Shown here: in pieces, positions 1 through 6,046 of the stretch
How positions within the stretch are numbered: the first letter of the stretch is position 1
Layout of the letters: each line of letters begins with the position of its first letter
Assembly (NCBI GenBank): GCA_964194625.1
Contig: CAXMNC010000028.1
Coordinates: forward strand, 1-8,456
From: SPGG2 sp964194625
Lineage (GTDB): Bacteria; Pseudomonadota; Gammaproteobacteria; Acidiferrobacterales; SPGG2
Length of the DNA stretch: 8,456 nucleotides
Direction: 5' to 3'
The notes under the pieces: model-generated
The model's input: the letters and a program-made list of their open reading frames with translations, nothing else
Database searches by the model: none
What the model was told of the DNA's origin: nothing
Position numbers and translations under genes: made by a program

Positions 1-121
1 CGCTCGGTATCCCTTTGAATCTTTAGCTATTCTTTTGATTCAAAAACTTTTTGCGAGGTAATGGCTTTCCCACAAAGTGTTGCATCGACCGGTTGAATCG
101 GCAGCCAAAACCGGCCGTTGA

Positions 122-328
122 GCCCCCGCAGAAAAATGCCAGAGGTCTGACCAGAGGAAGAGCCTCGCGCCCCAAATCTGTTCGCGGTATGGTCGCGTGT
201 GTGGCAGAAACAGGGTAAAGCTGAGGAAGCCCTACGCGCTGCTTCGGGAAATGCCTGACTGGTTCACTGAAGGGTTTGAGACCGCAGATCTCCAAGAGGC
301 AGGAGAATTGCTTGCGAAATATTCTTGA
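122..328 (+). pseudogene. C-terminal remnant of a cyclase/AAA-ATPase-TPR protein
   Basis: The reading frame ending at the TGA at 326-328 encodes LLREMPDWFTEGFETADLQ and more, ending in LLAKYS. This closely follows the usual C-terminus of large adenylate/guanylate cyclase-ATPase-TPR proteins (typical pattern WFTEGFDTADLKEAKALL, from memory of the family). Upstream, QRKSLAPQ in the same frame fits the family's QAKSLELRA segment, but WQKQGKAEEA (202-231) is readable only in another frame. A 2-base insertion near 200-201 and a 1-base insertion in the CCC at 230-232 explain this and cancel out, so about 10 residues are scrambled while the outer frame stays open. A stop at 119-121 and no coding signal before it show that the bulk of the protein (many hundreds of residues) is missing. 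It is a dead gene end and probably has no relation to the gene after it. Confidence 0.6.
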
Positions 329-373
329 GGAGGACGCAAGCTGACCGGTCATCCGGAGCCAGCGAAATATACA

Positions 374-1522
374 ATGCGCATAAAATACTGTCATAACACA
401 CAACATTTTCGCAGGCTTGCCAAGCAGCGGTTACCGGGACCGATCTTTCATTACATCGATGGTGCGGCCGACGATGAAATTACTTATCGGCGCAATACCG
501 CAGCCTTTGAAACCTGTGACTTGGTCCCCAATGTGTTAGCCGGCGTCGAGCACATCGATATGTCGACGACCGTGATGGGCCAGAAGCTCGACATGCCCCT
601 GTTTTTGTCGCCGACGGCATTACAGCGATTGTTTCATCATGACGGCGAACGTGCAGTCGGCAAAGCCGCGGAAAAATTCGGTACGCTGTTTGGGATCTCG
701 TCTTTGGCCACGATCAGTATCGAGGAGATTGGCCGCACGATCGCCACACCCAAAATGTTTCAGCTGTATGTACACAAGGACAAAGGGCTGAACAACAGCA
801 TGATCGAACGCTGCAAGGAGGCCAATTTCGAGGTTCTGGCACTGACAGTGGATACCATCGTGGGTGGTAATCGCGAGCGCGATCTATATACCGGTTTTAC
901 CTCGCCGCCGAAATTAACGCTGAAAAGTCTGCTAAGTTTTGCCGCGCATCCGGCTTGGGTGTTTAATTATTATACGCACGAAAAATTCGAGCTTTCACAG
1001 CTAAAAGATTACGTTAAAGAGGGCACCAACATCGCGCTGTCGGTGGCCGATTACTTCAATACCATGCTGGATCAGTCGATGGATTGGCAAACCGCTGAAG
1101 ACATCAATAAAAGCTGGGGTAAGCAGTTCGTCCTGAAAGGTGTGATGTCAGTCGAGGATGCCAGGTGCGCGGTGGATATCGGTGCGACCGCTATCATGGT
1201 GTCCAATCACGGCGGCAGACAGTTAGACGGTTCGCGCGCACCGTTTGATCAGCTCGCGGAAATTGTCGATGCCGTCGGCGACAAGATTGATGTCATTTGT
1301 GACGGCGGCATCCGCCGCGGTACGCATGTGCTGAAAGCCTTATCGGTTGGAGCCAAAGCCTGTTCCGGTGGGCGTTTGTATCTGTATGCCTTAGCGGCTG
1401 CCGGCCAGGCGGGCGTGGAAAAGGCCCTGACTAACCTTAAAGCTGAAATCGAACGCGACATGAAATTGATGGGCTGTAAGTCAATCCAGGATCTCGGCAG
1501 ACATAATTTAAGATACCGATGA
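374..1522 (+). CDS. lldD: FMN-dependent alpha-hydroxy-acid oxidase/dehydrogenase (L-lactate dehydrogenase family)
   Basis: Oxidises an L-2-hydroxy acid (lactate or a related acid) to the 2-keto acid using FMN, probably passing electrons to the quinone pool or to oxygen. The 382-residue product is a full-length TIM-barrel enzyme of this family (usually 350-400). Expected active-site residues are visible: Y27 in the N-terminal segment, Q130 and Y132 in MFQLY, T158 in ALTVDT, R167 in GGNRERD, K255 in VLKGV, and the catalytic base H279 with R282 in SNHGGRQLDG. The FMN-phosphate segments are D310-GGIRRG and SGGR (331-334). The start is supported by the family-like N-terminus (CHN..HFRRLAKQRLPGP), although no good Shine-Dalgarno precedes it. 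Family and fold are clear; the exact substrate is not, and lldD is used at family level only. Codon use includes many TTA leucines, unlike the transporter genes downstream, suggesting a different origin. Confidence 0.9.
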   Translation: MRIKYCHNTQHFRRLAKQRLPGPIFHYIDGAADDEITYRRNTAAFETCDLVPNVLAGVEHIDMSTTVMGQKLDMPLFLSPTALQRLFHHDGERAVGKAAEKFGTLFGISSLATISIEEIGRTIATPKMFQLYVHKDKGLNNSMIERCKEANFEVLALTVDTIVGGNRERDLYTGFTSPPKLTLKSLLSFAAHPAWVFNYYTHEKFELSQLKDYVKEGTNIALSVADYFNTMLDQSMDWQTAEDINKSWGKQFVLKGVMSVEDARCAVDIGATAIMVSNHGGRQLDGSRAPFDQLAEIVDAVGDKIDVICDGGIRRGTHVLKALSVGAKACSGGRLYLYALAAAGQAGVEKALTNLKAEIERDMKLMGCKSIQDLGRHNLRYR

Positions 1523-1555
1523 TTGATGAAAATGAAACCACCGGAGGATGCTGAC

Positions 1556-1699
1556 ATGAACAAGACGGAACAGCAGCGTCTTACGCAGAAGCTTTCTCAA
1601 GCGGGATTGCGCTTCGTCCGTGGCGTTAAACCTGCTGCCGATGCGTGCGTAAGCGGCAGGTTCCGGACCAATAATCTGACTGGTCCCGTCTTCCAGTGA
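1556..1699 (+). pseudogene. Truncated ORF after the hydroxy-acid oxidase gene
   Basis: A 47-codon ORF starts 33 bp after the oxidase stop. It has a good ribosome-binding site (CCGGAGGATGCTGAC before the ATG), so it looks like the second gene of an operon. The first 22 or so residues (MNKTEQQRLTQKLSQAGLRF, then VRG) read like a real protein N-terminus. After about 1620 the sequence becomes atypical and enters inverted repeats, ending at a TGA in 1697-1699. The phrase AGLRFVR recalls the N-terminal strand of glutamine-synthetase-like proteins (pattern KGVRFVRVLW..D), but that is a weak resemblance over few residues. I do not recognise it securely. It is most likely a gene cut off by a rearrangement near 1620. 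Confidence 0.35.
1629..1686. repeat. Two adjacent inverted repeats at a likely breakpoint
   Basis: CCTGCTGC (1629-1636) pairs with GCGGCAGG (1653-1660) with one G-U. GGACCA (1665-1670) pairs with TGGTCC (1681-1686) around a 10-base loop. They lie just where the ORF starting at 1556 loses protein-like sequence. No T-tract follows either stem, so they are not classical terminators. They may be ends of a mobile element or simply structured remnants. Confidence 0.3.
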
Positions 1700-1785
1700 A
1701 GAACTTGCGGTAATGGGTGTCGGTAGGCATCGTACCTTTGGTGAACCGGGTGGCGCCGCCTTGTTTTCTCAGCGCCGTGAAGTGT

Positions 1786-1817
1786 TGAAGAGAAGTGGAC
1801 CCCAGATCTTGGACACT
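1786..1817. mobile_element. Possible IS3-family terminal inverted repeat remnant
   Basis: The stretch begins TGAAGAGAAGTGGACC and continues CCAGATCTTGGACACT. This has the general look of IS3-family ends (TG, then ...ACCCC...TTGGACA). No transposase ORF or matching second end is visible, so this would be a solo end at most. The call is based on remembered pattern only. Confidence 0.2.
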
Positions 1818-1822
1818 GGCTT

Positions 1823-1849
1823 AATTGGCAGTTGCTCCCACTGCCAAAT
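1823..1849. repeat. Inverted repeat with 10-base arms
   Basis: AATTGGCAGT (1823-1832) and ACTGCCAAAT (1840-1849) are complementary at 9 of 10 positions around the loop TGCTCCC. No poly-T follows on either strand, so a terminator role is not supported. It sits in the roughly 340-bp gene-free stretch between the broken ORF and the GST gene and may be part of the same IS-like debris. Confidence 0.35.
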
Positions 1850-1955
1850 GTCCGCAGTGGGTCGCAAGCCGCCGTTGGGCGGCCACGGGTGAATTTCATC
1901 GCCTGAGCGGCGGGAAACGGCCAGAAGCCGACTTCGCAGCCGGGATGCAGGGACT

Positions 1956-2615
1956 TTAGGGAGGCCTGGGAATAGCGTCCGGACCGAGGGTCATCCACGG
2001 ATACTGCGTTTGCACGACCGAAGGACGCTCCACGAAGAAAGCGTACAGGCGATCAAGGTTGTTTCGGCCGCGCCACTGCAAGCCGTTTCGTGTTTCCGAG
2101 AAGTCGATATGAACGATGAACATGATGTCCATGAGGGAAAACCAGCCCGGCGCAAATCCCTCGCTGCTCGCCTGCCCGTCGAGCCAATCGAGAATGCTCT
2201 CGACCCGTATGCGTTCCCGTCTGAGGTACGGCACCGCTTCGTCCGTTAGACCGTCGAACGTACCCAAACAGTGAATGTGCTCCAGGCTCACGACCAGCGT
2301 CTGAAGGGTCGCGAGGAGGGTCGTATCGCGCCATTTGTGGTCGGGCCGGACCAACGTCGGCAAGAGCGGCGGATTCGCATCGAGCCCAGACGGATACTTA
2401 TCCAACAAGTAGGCGACCATGACCTGGGAGTCATAAATCGTTACGTCCCCATCGATCAGTACTGGTAGGGTGAGATTCGGATTTAGCGGCGCGATTTCCT
2501 CGACGGGCCGGAAGCTGCGCTCTCTGAGGTGCTCAGTGACCTCGGCGCCTTTCTCGGCCAGGTAGATGCGTACCTTTCGTGCGAAGGGCGAATCGTAAGC
2601 GAGGTGAAAATCCAT
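1956..2615 (-). CDS. Glutathione S-transferase family protein
   Basis: A 219-residue protein with standard GST length and layout; such enzymes conjugate or reduce substrates with glutathione in the cytosol. The N-terminal thioredoxin-like domain (about 1-77) has SPFARKVRIYLAEKG, with S9 as candidate catalytic residue. It also has the NPNLTLPV segment with the invariant cis-proline P51, and D62-S63 in IYDSQVMVAYLLDKYP, the usual glutathione gamma-glutamyl contact. The all-helical C-terminal domain (about 85-215) shows the N-capping box S160-L-M-D163, a strong GST hallmark, and a late RPSV motif (197-200). The start at 2615 puts the beta-strand MDFHLAY immediately before the active-site loop, as expected. 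A TACAAT hexamer (plus-strand ATTGTA, 2649-2654) could be its -10 element, with a poor -35. It is transcribed toward the oxidase gene and stands alone. Subclass and substrate cannot be told. Confidence 0.88.
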   Translation of the reverse strand: MDFHLAYDSPFARKVRIYLAEKGAEVTEHLRERSFRPVEEIAPLNPNLTLPVLIDGDVTIYDSQVMVAYLLDKYPSGLDANPPLLPTLVRPDHKWRDTTLLATLQTLVVSLEHIHCLGTFDGLTDEAVPYLRRERIRVESILDWLDGQASSEGFAPGWFSLMDIMFIVHIDFSETRNGLQWRGRNNLDRLYAFFVERPSVVQTQYPWMTLGPDAIPRPP

Positions 2616-3140
2616 CGCTGAGTTACCTATCCGTTAGTCACCCACAGGATTGTATGCGCTTTGCGGCAACCGTACCGCACACGGCCTGTCCCCAGCCCCT
2701 TCACTTTACCTGATGGCTCGGCAGCTTGATTACGAGCAGAGCTACGTCCGCATTGGGTCGGTTTTTGCCGTTCGCTGTCTTCCGCTGTCCGTCAGGTCGA
2801 GCGCCGGCTGATACACCTCAGTAAGCTGAAACACAGCCCCAACCCCCGCTGCCAGAGAAGGGGATAGGGAGAAGCGCAGCGCGGGCGGGGCAATCAGATG
2901 ATCGCTTTCCTGCCTAGTCGTGTCAGTCGGTTAAGGGCGGTGCGTTTGTAGGCCGAGAGCCCACCCCTGTATTAAATGAGTCGGCTCCTAGCCGTTCATA
3001 AGGCTTTCCTCGTATCCCCCTAAGGCCGCCGCGTGGCTTTGAGGCCGTCACAGGCGCTCTGAGAACCATTCAGAGGCACTCTGTATGCACTCTGATAGAC
3101 AATGGTGATCCAGGGAAAGACCGTAACCAATTGACAAGCT
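2616..3140. other. Gene-free region left of the tRNA-derived repeat
   Basis: Neither strand shows a protein I can recognise or an ORF with a credible ribosome-binding site. The region includes the probable GST promoter at its left end, a 15-base motif shared with 1850-1864 (at 2746-2760), and the phased GCRCTCTG repeats near its right end. It reads as decayed intergenic or element-boundary DNA. Confidence 0.5.
3054..3094. repeat. Phased short direct repeats (GCRCTCTG x3)
   Basis: GCGCTCTG at 3054, GCACTCTG at 3076 and GCACTCTG at 3087 are spaced 22 and 11 bp apart, i.e. on one face of the helix. They overlap two inverted repeats: CTCTGA with TCAGAG (3057-3075) and CAGAG with CTCTG (3071-3083). 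This spacing is typical of protein-binding arrays, and the array is 47 bp outside the tRNA-derived repeat. It could be recombination-protein sites or a regulator's operator; which one is unknown. Confidence 0.4.
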
Positions 3141-3190
3141 TGGTCGGGGTGAGAGGATTTGAACCTCCGACCCCTGCCTCCCGAAGGCAG
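3141..3190 (-). pseudogene. 3' half of tRNA-Pro(CGG), copy 1
   Basis: On the minus strand the 50 bases form a complete anticodon arm through to CCA. CTGCC/GGCAG form the anticodon stem around loop TTCGGGA (anticodon CGG, G37), then comes a 5-base variable loop GGGTC. The T arm is GGAGG-TTCAAAT-CCTCT, followed by acceptor strand CACCCCG, A73 and CCA. The matching 5' half (expected acceptor CGGGGTG and a D arm) is absent, so this is not a functional tRNA. Such 3' halves are the usual core left by integration into a tRNA gene. Confidence 0.85.
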
Positions 3191-3299
3191 TTGGGCATTT
3201 CTAACTAGCTGTATTTATTGAGCTATCTGGAGGCGCCCGTGGACGCAAGTGCCTGACTGAGCACAACGGAGCTGGACTGATTCCGGCAAAATTCCGGCA
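3141..3299 (-). repeat. 159-bp direct repeat, copy 1: attachment-site-like (tRNA-Pro 3' half plus arm)
   Basis: Matches 7901-8059 over 159 positions with 12 mismatches and no gaps by direct comparison. The first 60 bases are identical and the last 32 are identical; 10 mismatches fall in 3201-3232. The left boundary is exactly the CCA end of a tRNA-Pro 3' half. The right boundary is the end of a tandem ATTCCGGCA pair (3280-3288, 3291-3299; 11-bp period), which resembles arm-type integrase sites. Flanking sequences on both sides differ between copies. The structure fits an att site of a tyrosine-recombinase element integrated in a tRNA-Pro gene. Confidence 0.75.
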
Positions 3300-3415
3300 G
3301 GGCGGGAGAGTGAGCGCACAGCATCGCAGCCAACATCGGCGAGCCGGGCTACCCAGCAAGATGGTCGGCTTTCGGCCAGTGCGCGAGACGGGCCTGCCGG
3401 AGTGAGGGCCCATGC

Positions 3416-3439
3416 GGCTGGGTGGTAGCGAACCCAGCC
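3416..3439 (+). terminator. Hairpin left of the transporter promoter, possible terminator
   Basis: GGCTGGGT (3416-3423) and ACCCAGCC (3432-3439) form a perfect 8-bp stem with an 8-base loop. A short T-rich run (ATTATTTT) starts about seven bases after the stem, further away than in a classical intrinsic terminator. It could insulate the operon from read-through, or it may only be an inverted repeat. Confidence 0.3.
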
Positions 3440-3459
3440 CGAGGCATTATTTTCGCCAG

Positions 3460-3489
3460 TTGATACTATTGTTGGGGATTTGACATTAT
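3460..3489 (+). promoter_or_regulatory. Candidate sigma-70 promoter for the transporter operon
   Basis: TTGATA (3460-3465) and CATTAT (3484-3489) are separated by 18 bp, placing a start site near 3496 and giving an untranslated leader of about 80 bases. The -10 match is 4 of 6. No clear Pho box is seen, so phosphate control as in E. coli ugp is not supported by the sequence. Confidence 0.3.
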
Positions 3490-3511
3490 CCTTGAAGCCT
3501 TGAGGAGGTCG

Positions 3512-3552
3512 TCCGGCAGCATGCCGGATTATCCTGGTTCGTGGCGGAACCA
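3512..3552 (+). promoter_or_regulatory. Two consecutive leader hairpins before ugpC
   Basis: TCCGGCA (3512-3518) pairs with TGCCGGA (3522-3528) around a 3-base loop. TGGTTC (3535-3540) pairs with GAACCA (3547-3552) around a 6-base loop. They lie in the presumed 5' leader just before the purine-rich ribosome-binding stretch (GGGGGAGAGGGAAGG). They may influence translation or stability of the operon mRNA. No known riboswitch is recognised. Confidence 0.3.
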
Positions 3553-3575
3553 AGAGGGGGAGAGGGAAGGCTACC

Positions 3576-4649
3576 GTGTCTACTATCCAGTTGGTCGATG
3601 TAAAGAAGGTCTGGGGGGACTCTGTCGCCATCGAGAACATCTCCCTGACGGCGGAGGAGGGACGCTTCCTGGTTCTTCTAGGGCCCTCAGGCTGTGGAAA
3701 ATCGACCACCCTACGGGCGATCGCGGGCCTCGAGACAGTGAGCGCGGGACGCGTCCTCATCGCCGGCGAAGACGTCACGCATCTTCCGCCGGCGAATCGG
3801 CGACTCTCAATGGTGTTTCAGTCCTATGCACTATTCCCACACTTGAGCACGGCCGAGAACATTGTGTTCGGCCTCAAGGTCCGTAAAGTCAACTCGAGCG
3901 ATCGTGCGAGGCGACTCGCAGAGGTCGCGGAGATGGTCGGGCTCAGTGGACTGCTGGATCGCAAGCCGTCCCAGCTCTCCGGCGGGCAACGCCAGCGCGT
4001 AGCGTTGGCGCGGGCGATCATCGCCGAGAATCACATCTGTCTCATGGACGAGCCTCTCTCGAATTTGGATGCGAAGCTGCGTCACGACATGCGGGTGGAG
4101 ATTCGAACCCTGCAGCGGCGACTCGGTATGACCGTCGTGTATGTGACCCACGACCAAACGGAAGCAATGAGCATGGCCGACAAGGTCGTGCTGATGCGTG
4201 ACGGTCACATAGAGCAGGAAGGAACCCCGGAAGATCTGTACGCGAATCCGGCCACCACCTTTGCAGCGCGCTTTCTCGGTACGCCGCCGATGAATCTATT
4301 GGATCTGGCCAATGGTCCTGACGGTGCCGTGATCGCCGGAGCCACCGGTGCGCCGATTTTCGCCGGAGATGGTGCGGGTCTGCAACTCGGGATCCGACCG
4401 GAAGACATCGAATTTCGCGATAGCGGAGGAATTCCCGCCGAGCTGCTGCTGACGGACTACTTGGGTGCGGACACGATCATCACCGCGCGTATCGGCGACC
4501 AGTCCCTGCTTGTCAGGGTGCCGGGGCGTGTGCGGATCGCAGACGGTGAACGCGCCGCGCTCAGCTGGGCACCGGAGGCGTCGCATCTATTCGATGTGAC
4601 GTCGGGCAGGCGCGCCGAAGCGCGTGAGACAACGGCGCAGCCCGCATAA
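3576..4649 (+). CDS. ugpC: ABC transporter ATP-binding protein (UgpC/MalK type)
   Basis: Cytoplasmic ATPase subunit that drives a periplasmic-binding-protein-dependent importer; works as a dimer under the two permeases encoded downstream. The 357-residue length is standard for the MalK/UgpC class. Visible motifs: Walker A GPSGCGKST (36-44), Q-loop Q82, signature LSGGQ (134-138), Walker B ICLMDEP (154-160), D-loop (S162-N-L-D165) and switch H192. The C-terminal TOBE-type domain (about 235-345) contains the class-typical LGIRPEDIEF (271-280). The start is a GTG preceded by AGAGGGAAGG; it gives the usual N-terminal STIQLVDVKKVWG. It is first in the operon, whereas E. coli has ugpC after the permeases. 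The final residues are an unstructured Ala/Arg/Glu tail. Confidence 0.92.
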   Translation: MSTIQLVDVKKVWGDSVAIENISLTAEEGRFLVLLGPSGCGKSTTLRAIAGLETVSAGRVLIAGEDVTHLPPANRRLSMVFQSYALFPHLSTAENIVFGLKVRKVNSSDRARRLAEVAEMVGLSGLLDRKPSQLSGGQRQRVALARAIIAENHICLMDEPLSNLDAKLRHDMRVEIRTLQRRLGMTVVYVTHDQTEAMSMADKVVLMRDGHIEQEGTPEDLYANPATTFAARFLGTPPMNLLDLANGPDGAVIAGATGAPIFAGDGAGLQLGIRPEDIEFRDSGGIPAELLLTDYLGADTIITARIGDQSLLVRVPGRVRIADGERAALSWAPEASHLFDVTSGRRAEARETTAQPA

Positions 4650-4695
4650 ACAATTAGAAGATGACAACCACGATAAACACGAGAAGGAGTGAGTA

Positions 4696-5988
4696 ATGTT
4701 CAACACGTTCAAGTACTACTTGGCAGGGACCACGCTGGCGGTTGCTATGTTCGGATTGGTGGCTCAATCGGCAGCGGCGGTCGAGTTAACAATGTACTAC
4801 CCGGTGGCGGTGGGCGGACCGCTCACCAAGGTGGTCGACGGTATGGTCGCCGACTTCGAGAAGCAGAACGCGGACATCAAAGTGAACGCCATCTACGCGG
4901 GCAACTACAACGACGCCAGAATCAAAGCTTTGGCCGCCATGAAAAGCGGCAAGCCGGCGCAACTCTCGGTGATGTTCTCTATCGACATCTACGAGCTGAT
5001 CGAACAAGACGCCATCGTCGCGTTCGACGACATCGTAAAAAGTGACGCTGATCGGGCCTGGCTGAAGAGCTTCTACCCGGCACTGATGGAAAACGGTGTG
5101 ACGCGCAACAAGACTTGGGGGATTCCTTTTCAGCGCTCGACCATCGTCATGTATTACAACAAGGACGCATTCCGCGATGCGGGACTGGATCCCGCTAAGC
5201 CACCGGCGACTTGGGCGGAGTTGCAGTCGATGGGCGCAAAACTCGTCGAGAAAGACTCCTCGGGCAACGTGCAGCGTTGGGGCGTCATGATCCCTTCCAC
5301 CGGATATCCCTACTGGATGTTCGGAGCTCTGACCATGCAGAACGACCAGGTTTTGATGAATCGCGATGGCAATAAGACTTACTTTGACGCACCCGCGACG
5401 GTCGAAGCTTTGCAGTTTTGGCAAGATCTGGGCCGCAAGCACAAGGTGATGCCCGCAGGCACCATCGAGTGGGGCACGCTCCGGCAGAACTTTCTGGACG
5501 GCAAGACAGCCATCATGTGGCATTCGACCGGCAATTTGACGGTCGTGAAGAAGAAGGCCAAGTTCGACTTCGGAGTGGCCATGCTGCCGGCCAGCAAGCG
5601 TCGCGGCACACCGACCGGTGGTGGCAACTTCTACATCTTCAAGAAGAGCACGCCCGAGCAGCAACAAGCGGCATTGAAGTTGATCAAGTTCATGACTTCT
5701 CCGGAACGGTCCGCGGAGTGGAGCATCAAGACCGGCTATCTCGGTACGCGACCGGATGCTTACGATACGCAAAAGCTCATGAGCTACGTCAAGGAGTTTC
5801 CGCCCGCGGCGGTGGCCCGCGATCAGCTGAAGTATGCAACCGCTGAGTTGTCGACCTATCAGACTGGTCGCGTTCGCAAGCTGCTCGATGACGCCATCCA
5901 GGCGACTCTCGTTGGTACAAAGACGGCTGGCGAGGCGCTCGGATCAGCTCAGAAGCAATCCGAGGGACTGTTGAAGCGTTATCGGTGA
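4696..5988 (+). CDS. ugpB: ABC transporter periplasmic substrate-binding protein, UgpB-like
   Basis: Captures the substrate in the periplasm and delivers it to the permease pair. The 430-residue protein has a Sec signal peptide: K6, a hydrophobic stretch to about 22, then AQSAAA with likely cleavage after A28. The mature part has the extracellular solute-binding family 1 fold. Similarity to E. coli UgpB is recognisable in YAGNYNDA, in the shared MYYNKDAFRDAGLDPAKPP-TW segment, in WGIPFQRSTIVMYYNKD and in the late EWSIKTGYLGTRPDAY. The opening MYYPVAVGGPLTK and GTPTGGGNFYIF mark a common subfamily distinct from E. coli UgpB. The region around UgpB Trp169 aligns poorly, so glycerol-3-phosphate itself is not assured; another phosphorylated or phosphodiester compound is equally possible. 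Translation is supported by GAGAAGGAGTGAGTA before the ATG. It lies 46 bp after the ATPase. Confidence 0.9.
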   Translation: MFNTFKYYLAGTTLAVAMFGLVAQSAAAVELTMYYPVAVGGPLTKVVDGMVADFEKQNADIKVNAIYAGNYNDARIKALAAMKSGKPAQLSVMFSIDIYELIEQDAIVAFDDIVKSDADRAWLKSFYPALMENGVTRNKTWGIPFQRSTIVMYYNKDAFRDAGLDPAKPPATWAELQSMGAKLVEKDSSGNVQRWGVMIPSTGYPYWMFGALTMQNDQVLMNRDGNKTYFDAPATVEALQFWQDLGRKHKVMPAGTIEWGTLRQNFLDGKTAIMWHSTGNLTVVKKKAKFDFGVAMLPASKRRGTPTGGGNFYIFKKSTPEQQQAALKLIKFMTSPERSAEWSIKTGYLGTRPDAYDTQKLMSYVKEFPPAAVARDQLKYATAELSTYQTGRVRKLLDDAIQATLVGTKTAGEALGSAQKQSEGLLKRYR

Positions 5989-6004
5989 GCGCATCGGCTC
6001 GTAA

Positions 6005-6034
6005 CCGGGAGGCCGCCGCGAGGCGGCTTCCCGG
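6005..6034 (+). promoter_or_regulatory. Strong intercistronic stem-loop between ugpB and ugpA
   Basis: CCGGGAGGCCGCC (6005-6017) and GGCGGCTTCCCGG (6022-6034) form a 13-bp stem with one G-U pair, closed by a GCGA tetraloop (GNRA class). It begins 16 bases after the ugpB stop and no T-run follows. Such structures between a binding-protein gene and its permease genes are known (for example malE-malF) to protect the upstream mRNA or reduce downstream expression. That fits the need for more binding protein than permease. Function here is inferred. Confidence 0.6.
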
Positions 6035-6046
6035 GTCGTCGCGTCC

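Noticed and set aside
23..406. 127-codon minus-strand ORF at the left edge
   Set aside because: It lies antisense to the cyclase remnant and the oxidase start; no recognisable domain.
1597..1998. 133-codon minus-strand ORF next to the GST gene
   Set aside because: Its composition is not protein-like, it overlaps the GST 3' end and inverted repeats, and it has no ribosome-binding site.
3141..3237. A complete functional tRNA gene on the minus strand
   Set aside because: The anticodon arm, T arm and CCA are present, but no D arm or 5' acceptor strand (CGGGGTG) exists upstream; the same holds for 7901-7997.
3480..3505. TTGACA at 3480-3485 as a -35 element
   Set aside because: Seventeen bases downstream lies AGGAGG-like sequence with no -10 match; TTGATA/CATTAT is a better pair.
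3521..3886. ORF starting at the ATG at 3521 with upstream AGGAGG as a leader gene
   Set aside because: It is out of frame with ugpC and runs through it in the wrong frame; Arg/Gly-rich shadow composition.
4786..5772. 328-codon minus-strand ORF opposite ugpB
   Set aside because: It is a shadow of a clearly coding plus-strand gene; the His/Arg/Val-rich composition is typical of antisense reading and there is no domain or start signal.
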